64,000 nucleotides of DNA from Stictocephala bisonia (Eukaryota > Arthropoda > Insecta > Hemiptera > Membracidae), in contig JAQJVL010001100.1 of assembly GCA_035578905.1 (NCBI GenBank), forward strand, positions 186,001 to 250,000. The letters run 5' to 3'. Shown here piece after piece: positions 57,766 through 64,000 of this stretch; the stretch's first letter is position 1; each line of letters opens with the position of its first letter. The position numbers were made by a program, and so were the translations under genes. The notes beneath the pieces were generated by a model. It was not told the origin of the DNA, did not search any database, and was given only the letters and a program-made list of their open reading frames with translations.

Positions 57766-58255
57766 TATATGTACCAACACGTATTATGCTAATTAAAATA
57801 CAATTATTTAAATGTAAGTATTTATGTAATCAATTTAGTATTTTTAGTAATTGTATACGTATTGTATTTACATTAATAAAAAAACTGCAAATCACTTGAA
57901 AAATGGTCCAGTTTTCTATCTACAAAATGTTGTTTATATAAAGTCAACAATACTTTTAAACTGTAGTATTTTGTTAAAATTGTCCCAGTATTAATGTGTC
58001 CACAATAATTAATATAGACAATTAAGCTAATTTTTAGTTTCCTGTTACTTTTCAACAATTAAAAACAAAATAGTAGTAGGAAGATTTCGGTGATCAAATT
58101 AATAGGATTGTTATAAATATTAATAGGTAAGTTGCGCCAATGCAGCTCAAGCTTGCTAACATATTTATGCTCCAATTAATTCAACCATTGATAGAACCAG
58201 TTTTCGCAGTCAACTGACTTATCCGTGCTACGTCTTCCAAATGTTAATTATAATA

Positions 58256-58294
58256 TCAATATTTAAGTAGAGCAGTTCTCTACTTAAATATTGA
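58256..58294. repeat. Perfect hairpin, 17-bp arms, 5-nt loop
   Basis: TCAATATTTAAGTAGAG, CAGTT, then the exact reverse complement. Isolated. There is no run of T after it and no sign of a mature small RNA. Confidence 0.92.
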
Positions 58295-58791
58295 TTCTCC
58301 TACTTAACGGCCTGCCCCTCTCCTAAAATCCAAAAATTACAAGCAATTTAGAAAGATTGTAAAAGAAAAATTGTAAATAGCTTGACTTGAGTTATTTGAA
58401 AAGCAATGTTGTGTTGAAAATCGTTCTAAATAAAGACATTATTTATTTATTAAAGGCCAATCACTATAATTGGTTGTGGGATGAAAATCTATACGCAAGA
58501 ACCAACCTCTGACCTTTGAACTCCATTATTAATTTAAACAGTTCATGACCTTTATTTTATTACTCAAAGGTCATGCAACACCACTAAGTATGTGACAGAA
58601 TGGACCTTTCGGCGAATTGTAAGACTCTATTCATGTTGTGAAATTATTAATTTAACAAACAATAAGGCCAGTAGAATGCGACACATTCATTAACTCTTAT
58701 GTGTAGCTAATTAAGTTCCAGCTGTAATGAGCACTTCAATACGGAGTGAAGAAATCTCTAAAACTCAGCTTATACAAGCCAAGAAATAGCC

Positions 58792-58893
58792 CAATATATA
58801 CAGACAGAAGCCTTATTGTTCTGAACAATATATACAGACAGAAGCCTTATTGTTCTGAACAATATATACAGACAGAAGCCTTATTGTTCTGAA
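58792..58893. repeat. 34-bp tandem repeat, 3 copies
   Basis: CAATATATACAGACAGAAGC plus CTTATTGTTCTGAA at 58792, 58826 and 58860, without differences in the second and third copies. Confidence 0.97.
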
Positions 58894-59089
58894 CATTTTC
58901 CTCTCCTTCTTTTCACTTATGAATTTAAAGCCAAACAAAATAAAAATAATTATTTTTATATTCAATTTCATGGCTCCATCAGTTTACCTGTGATGAAAAA
59001 AATTACAATAGTAACCTTCAAGGCGAAAAATACCTTACATCGTACTCAATAAAGTATTAAAAAATTTTGATAGCTTCCTACTCTACATA

Positions 59090-59517
59090 TCAATCAATCA
59101 ATCAAACTTTATTGCCATATAATACAATTACTACATGGGCAGGAGTCAATTATTCTAGTGAACAATACTGTACATAGAATACATATATATATTCCTAGAA
59201 TTATAATTACAACATTAACTATTAATTACTTTGCAGAAACTCATTTATATTATAATATGCTTCACTCAAAAGTAAGCCTTTAAGTCTGGTTTTAAAAGGT
59301 TTTGCATCCATTTTAATTTTTAGTGGGGCTGGCAGAGAATTAAATAATTTAATACCATTCATTAATAAATGTTTTTTAAAAAAGGAGGTCCGGTGTTTAG
59401 GTATTGGTAGATTTGTTTTACTTCGGAGGTTGAAGCTATTGGAGAATTGAGATGGTTCCATTCTGAAAAGGTCAGGGATCATAATATATATTATGATCAT
59501 ATATATATGTATATATT
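59090..59517 (-). mobile_element. 5'-truncated non-LTR retrotransposon (jockey/CR1-like), minus strand
   Basis: The minus-strand frame at 59222-59500 (92 codons, uninterrupted) reads FSNSFNLRSKTNLPIPKHRT, FFKKHLLMNGIKLFNSLPA and FKTRLKGLLLSEAYYNINEF. This is the end of ORF2 after the RT domain, parallel to 30355-30720. The 3' UTR ends GGCAATAAAGTTTGATTGAT with a (TTGA)n tail at about 59090-59107. The upstream border is a (TA)-rich palindromic patch (59480-59525). Confidence 0.85.
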
Positions 59518-59524
59518 ATGATCA

Positions 59525-59765
59525 CTATCTGGGGTGGTTAAGAACACCAACTTGACAGCTCTCTATTCTTGGTACATAAGGTCACCAAAATGCAAAGAAT
59601 AAAATAAGGTAGACACACAGCAATATAAGTGAAGCCGGTACTCTCACCAAGATGGCGGGGGCCTCCACACCTAGACGGAACCCGAACGTCAGCTGTACAT
59701 GTAATGCCATATTGGTATTGTGCCGAAGTTAGTTGCAGTACTATTGTCACACCCATTAACATACG
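59525..59765 (-). other. Unrecognised patch with an open minus-strand frame
   Basis: The 74-codon minus frame (59538-59762) reads VTIVLQLTSAQYQYGITCTA, DVRVPSRCGGPRHLGESTGF and a hydrophobic TYIAVCLPYFILCILVTLC. The GC-rich AAGATGGCGGGGGCCTCCAC block looks like mobile-element leader sequence. No family assigned. Probably a repeat fragment between two LINE relics. Confidence 0.3.
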
Positions 59766-59889
59766 AACTATCTACTTTATTGTTCACACAATACATAGCT
59801 AACTCATTAAAGGTTTCTGTTCAAGCAACTCTGTCAACAAATATTTAATCTACGTTTCTTTTCCGTCAGTCCTCTTGTTCTTGATATAT

Positions 59890-60987
59890 CAGTCCGATCT
59901 TGTTCTTGATCTATGTCAACGACATAGGACCATCACTATTGCATGGTAAACCCATCCAGTATGCTGATGACACAACCCTTTTTTTCATTAATGAATCAAA
60001 ATCGATCTTGGAACAGCAAACCTTTGTTGATATAGCTGCGTTCAATATTTCAATAGCCTCAATCTCGAAGTGAACCCCGCAAAGTGCAATTTCTTGTCTT
60101 TCGCGTTGCGACCACAGGAGGACATTGAGAGACCAACCGTTTGGTTGGGGGACACCATGCTAGAGGATGCGTTGAGTTCAAAATTCCTGGGAATACACCT
60201 GGATCGAGGGTTGACCTGGAGCCGTCACATTGACCAAGTTTGTACCAAATTGGCCTCAGGCATTTATGTTTTGAGAGCCCTAGCCAAATATTGCCCAACT
60301 CATATCCTGATAACGGCGTATTATGGTTTGATTTACCCCCATCTTACCTACGGTTTGGTTCTATGGGGAGATTCCGCAAACAATCATTTCAGTAGGGTGT
60401 TCAAATTGCAAAAACGAGCTATTCGTATTATAGCGCAATTAAGGTTCAGAGAATCCTGCAAAGATTTATTCAAACAACTGCAACTGTTGACCCTGCCCTG
60501 CCTCTATATACTGGAAACAACCTTATTTTATGTCTCTAAGGGAAACATGATAAGGGGACGAGACATACATACGTAGCCTACAATACGAGGGGCAGGGACA
60601 ACTACCGAACTGGGAGACACAGGACGGTAGTTCACGAACGCTTGCCCTTATATGTGGGTGTCCGATTTGTTAACAAGTTGCCAGATTCAATTAGAAATGC
60701 CCCAAAGCCCAAGGTGTTAAAAACTCGTCTCAAAGGCTGTTTAGCGTCACAGGCGTTCTATACCTGTGATGAGTTTATGGCATATGACTGGGAGACCACA
60801 TAATTAAAGACTTACAACCGATGCTGGGGGGGGGGGAATTGGCATGAGTAAATGGAGGATACAATGTATGTATGACTGAGGTGTTACTGTGGTGTATATG
60901 GTAAAAATTATAGTTAGTATAGTCTTGACAATTGCTATGCATTTATTGTAATGTTCCTGGCAATAAAATATTTGATTTGATTTGATT
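59890..60987 (+). mobile_element. 5'-truncated non-LTR retrotransposon, RT with YADD box to 3' tail
   Basis: Begins within the RT: IYVNDIGPSLLHGKPIQYAD then DTTLFF, with YADD at 59960-59971 (RT catalytic box). After one frameshift near 60035 comes a 168-codon frame at 60070-60576: EVNPAKCNFLSFAL, FLGIHLDRGLTWSRHIDQVC, YYGLIYPHLTYGLVLWG, FKLQKRAIRIIAQL. Another shift near 60570 leads to HTYAYNTRGRDNYRTGRHRT, LPLYVGVRFVNKLPDSIRNA, VLKTRLKGCLASQAFYT and a stop near 60803. The 3' end is GGCAATAAAATATTTGATTTG with a (TTTGA)n-type tail. A jockey-like element, only mildly decayed. Confidence 0.9.
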
Positions 60988-60999
60988 TGTAATCTGATG

Positions 61000-62520
61000 T
61001 GTGGAAATGATTTCGTTTGACATATTTTCGAACTAAATTCATTATACATTTGGTGTCTTCGTGAGTTGGTATTTACGAATTCGGTCTTGAATAGTATTAA
61101 ACGTGTTTTAAAACCACATTGATACCATGGATGCATCCATCACCCATATTGAATACTCATTAAACAAAGGACCACGCCTAAATACAGGAGTGAGCGTAAA
61201 ACATAAAACTAAATGTTGGACTCATACAAAAATATTTTAAGATTTTAGAAAACAGTCGCCAGCAAATCTTCGTATCTTGCAGCGTTTAAAACACCACCAA
61301 TTTCTTAGAAATAGCGTTAGAAATAGTTCAATATTTCGTGCAGATTAATTATTTATGTATCCATATAATTATGATCCCCATCTTATGTATATAACCACTA
61401 TATGTTGCTTCACGAAATATGCGTTCCCTTGACCACTAATTAATTGAGATTAGGTTTGTATTGTCATCGAAACAAAATAGTAGACAACATTTATACACTC
61501 CTTTTTTATTATTTATATATGAGATTTTCCGTCCTCAGTGTTTGGTAACTATGACATTATGGGAATGTTGTTAGAACAACGGTATGTAAAACCTACTGAC
61601 CATCCTCCCACAAGGCCTCGCCCTGGTCGTTGACAGCAACAGATCAAAATGCACTCACACACATGCAACTCAACAATTCCAATTGCCTCAACTGGAAGAT
61701 TGCTACACAATTGGTTAAATCACTCGTCAAAAGAAGTATGACTGCTTTTCTTTACGATACTGTTGGTACGACATGGAATATATTCCTGAGGATGTTACCT
61801 CCTCTCTTATTTACCCAAGTATAATACGTACATTATCCAGGGTCTTTATATAGTCCCTGCTTAATCATTTCTGGAGGATTACAGACAAAGCAATAAATCT
61901 TAGTAAATCATTACATGACCTACAAATCTACTTTTGGAAGTAACTACCATTTTTCTGTAATATCATGGGGATGGCCCGCAAGAGGTCAGAAGAAAATCTT
62001 AAAAGAGCATAGGTCGAGTAGTACATTACATTAAAGGTCTTCAGTAATAAAACATAAAGCAAAACAAATGACTTCAAATTAATAATTCTTTAAAAAGATA
62101 TACTGGTATAAAGTTAAAAAAATGACAGTGAAGGTTCTGTTTTAGACAGTTTAATGTTCTTTTCTTGGCTCAAGATAAGAAATTTAAACTGTTTAAATAC
62201 ATACTGAAGTTAAGAAACAGTTTATCAGTTGTTAGTGACTCTTAACATAAAATGGAGGATGGTTCATAAGGAGTTCGACAAAAATATTTAAGGTAGGCAC
62301 AAGTCAAGATGTACATAATTTAAAATGGGCCGTCTAGCAGAGATTAATACCGCCAACATCACTTATAAAAGTTGATCCAGTACAAAATGGCAGAGGTTCA
62401 AAGACTTTACTGATAAGCATTCTGTTTACTCATCAAAGTGGTGCCTTAGTCTAAACATCTATCTACAATATAAAAAAAAACTCGTGGAAAGTCGGTAATT
62501 GATGTAATATTCTATTGACG
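61000..62520. other. AT-rich stretch, nothing recognised
   Basis: The 64-codon plus frame at 61630-61824 and the minus frame at 60804-61136 show no family pattern; the latter overlaps the tail of the LINE. Confidence 0.5.
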
Positions 62521-62525
62521 CGATC

Positions 62526-62770
62526 AAACCTAAAAGACCTCGATCTGCTATATATGTTGCAATAAATACGTACGACTACTAAAAGTACAGATCACAGGAT
62601 GGGAACCAAACCTAAAACACCTCGGACTGCTATATATATTGCAATAAGTACGTACGACTACTAAAAGTACAGATCACAGGATGGAAACCAAACCTAAAAC
62701 ACCTCGGACTGCTACATATGTTGCAATAAGTACGTACGAATACTAAAAGTACAGATCACCGGATGGAAAG
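62526..62770. repeat. 82-bp tandem repeat, 3 copies
   Basis: Units start at 62526, 62608 and 62690: AAACCTAAAACACCTCGGAC, TGCTATATATATTGCAATAA, GTACGTACGACTACTAAAAG and TACAGATCACAGGATGGGAACC, with a few substitutions. Confidence 0.97.
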
Positions 62771-62774
62771 TCTT

Positions 62775-63580
62775 TTATAAACTAACCTCCTAAAATGTTG
62801 TCGCTAATTTGCAAACACTTTCTCTGATCAGTTACATGCCTTAAAATATGAGTCATAACACCAACTACCAACAAATTGTCACTATTCAATATTTAAATTA
62901 CAGCATCAGTCAGATAGATAGGAAATACGTTACAATGTTGCTCTTAACTGCTGGAGATAACACACTTTTTCGATGCAGTTACATGATTCAGTATTCTTTT
63001 CTATCACTTAGCCATATAACCTATTTAATTTCTAGTTACCACAAAACCTTTTATCAAAATTCTTAAATAAACAAACTTCAAGGAATTTTTATTCTTAAAA
63101 GAATACTCCGCATAAAAATGGCGAAATGTGACATTTTATTATTATTTAAGTTTATCAATAATGAACATTTTCAGAACACTTCCATGTAAAAATATTGGTG
63201 AAAAAGTCTTCATAAATATTTATTACGAAAAGCTTGCACGTACATATTTTCCCAGTTTCGTCACACTATCATTCCATTCAGCACTTATCACTGTAGTAAC
63301 ATACTATGGTGAACTACACATGTGTTATTTTGTTACCTGGCATTGGTAATATGCATTATTACAAACAACTTTATTATTACAAGTTATATTCGGTAATTTG
63401 GCTATTTGCATAATACATAATACAATAAAAAACAATCTTCAAGAAATTTAACCAATAATGTACCACCAAAATGTTAGCTCACTCAGCCTAACATGCTGTA
63501 TTTGCCCTGAGATGTTTGTCTTCCTTCGCCTCTACTAGTATCTTACTCTAGTATCTAGTAATCTAGTAAGTCCTTAACCT
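62775..63580. other. AT-rich stretch, nothing recognised
   Basis: Two plus-strand frames of about 72 codons (62848-63066 and 63128-63349) have no family pattern. Confidence 0.5.
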
Positions 63581-63589
63581 CGCGAATTA

Positions 63590-64000
63590 TGGCCTTATTG
63601 AGAGTCGATTGAGATATGGAATTCTTTTCTGGGGTTTCTGTAATTCTCTTTATTTAATCGAATATTTATTCTTCAGAAGAGGTCACTAAGGATCGTCTGG
63701 GGTCTGAATCACAACTGTACGGAGCTCTTTCAAGCGAGTGGCATCCTCACACTACCCAGCCTTTTAAAATTTGATGTGGTGGTATATGATTTTAAAATTA
63801 AAATCAAATTCCCTATCCATAATCATAACTACAATACTAGATGTAAAAACAATTTTACATTTGAAAAGTGCGATCTGGATCTTTTTAAAATTCAATTTTT
63901 AATTTAGGCCCATATTTTAATATTCTCCCTCAAAATATAAAAACAATCAATAGTTTATCTTGGCTGAAAACGCGTTTGAGGAGCCATTTGGTCGGGAGGG
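63590..64000 (+). mobile_element. Non-LTR retrotransposon ORF2 C-terminal relic, running off the right edge
   Basis: Reads LRYGILFWGF, LFNRIFILQKRSLRIVWGLN, CTELFQASGILTLPSLLKFD and VVVYDFKIKIKF. After shifts it continues GPYFNILPQNIKTINSLSWL and KTRLRSHLV. Y-G-I-x-F-W-G, L-Q-K-R-(A/S)-(I/L)-R-I, C-x-x-L-F...L-T-L-P-S-L is the block after the RT domain in jockey/CR1-type elements. Several stops; the 3' UTR is beyond the window. Confidence 0.82.

Overview
The window looks like AT-rich, transposon-dense nuclear DNA from an arthropod, most likely an insect. The grounds are GT-AG introns, non-LTR, Penelope-like and Tc1/mariner-type relics, a degenerate tract rich in TTAGG/TTATGTTAGG words, and very long microsatellites. 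No bacterial or organellar gene is present. The species cannot be named from the sequence. A hemipteran-like genome is only a guess from the repeat content. || GENE CONTENT. One host gene is well supported. It runs on the minus strand through the first 18 kb as eight internal exons (17984 down to 443), all phase-compatible and all with AG/GT borders. The joined product reads: end of a MAM domain, one LDL-receptor class A module, a complete second MAM domain, then a short linker that leaves the window at the left. MAM-LDLa-MAM is the extracellular layout of the ALK receptor tyrosine kinase, so the gene is called a probable Alk orthologue. The glycine-rich, transmembrane and kinase exons would lie left of position 443. 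The 5' exons (signal peptide, start of MAM1) lie right of 17984, either unrecognised in this window or beyond it. Much or all of 18-64 kb may therefore be 5' intron or upstream DNA of this gene. || MOBILE DNA. The best preserved element is a Tc1/mariner-superfamily transposon at 51238-53574. It has TA target duplications, near-identical inverted repeats of about 470 bp and an uninterrupted 360-residue transposase whose spacing gives a DD41D triad. Decayed non-LTR (jockey/CR1/RTE-like) fragments lie at 4.1-5.2, 9.4, 10.3, 21.6-22.9 (ORF1 with coiled coil and esterase-like part), 30.4, 56.7-57.3, 59.1-59.5, 59.9-61.0 and 63.6-64.0 kb. A Penelope-like GIY-YIG remnant lies at 15 kb. Non-autonomous elements include two TTAA-flanked piggyBac-type elements (13727-14532 and 20102-20389, the latter nested inside an older repeat), a TA-flanked foldback at 57490-57765, and inverted-repeat elements at 26254-26653, 40308-40576, 40756-41478, 41928-42180 and 43305-43611. 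tRNA-derived SINE heads lie at 38520-38630 and 45311-45400. || OTHER REPEATS. A roughly 36-bp minisatellite (core ACCCACCCGCCC plus ATACACGTACAGTGGTATTG) recurs at six separated loci, three of them touching or near long (TG)n or (TA)n tracts. Local arrays have periods of 26 bp (x12), 127 bp (about x4), 82 bp (x3), 34 bp (x3), 43 bp (x4) and 47 bp (x2). The 26-bp array sits between two direct copies of a roughly 167-bp segment that both keep the same short ATG reading frame followed by a possible splice donor. || LIMITS. All homology statements come from reading motifs by eye. No database search or alignment program was run. Distances for decayed repeats are approximate.
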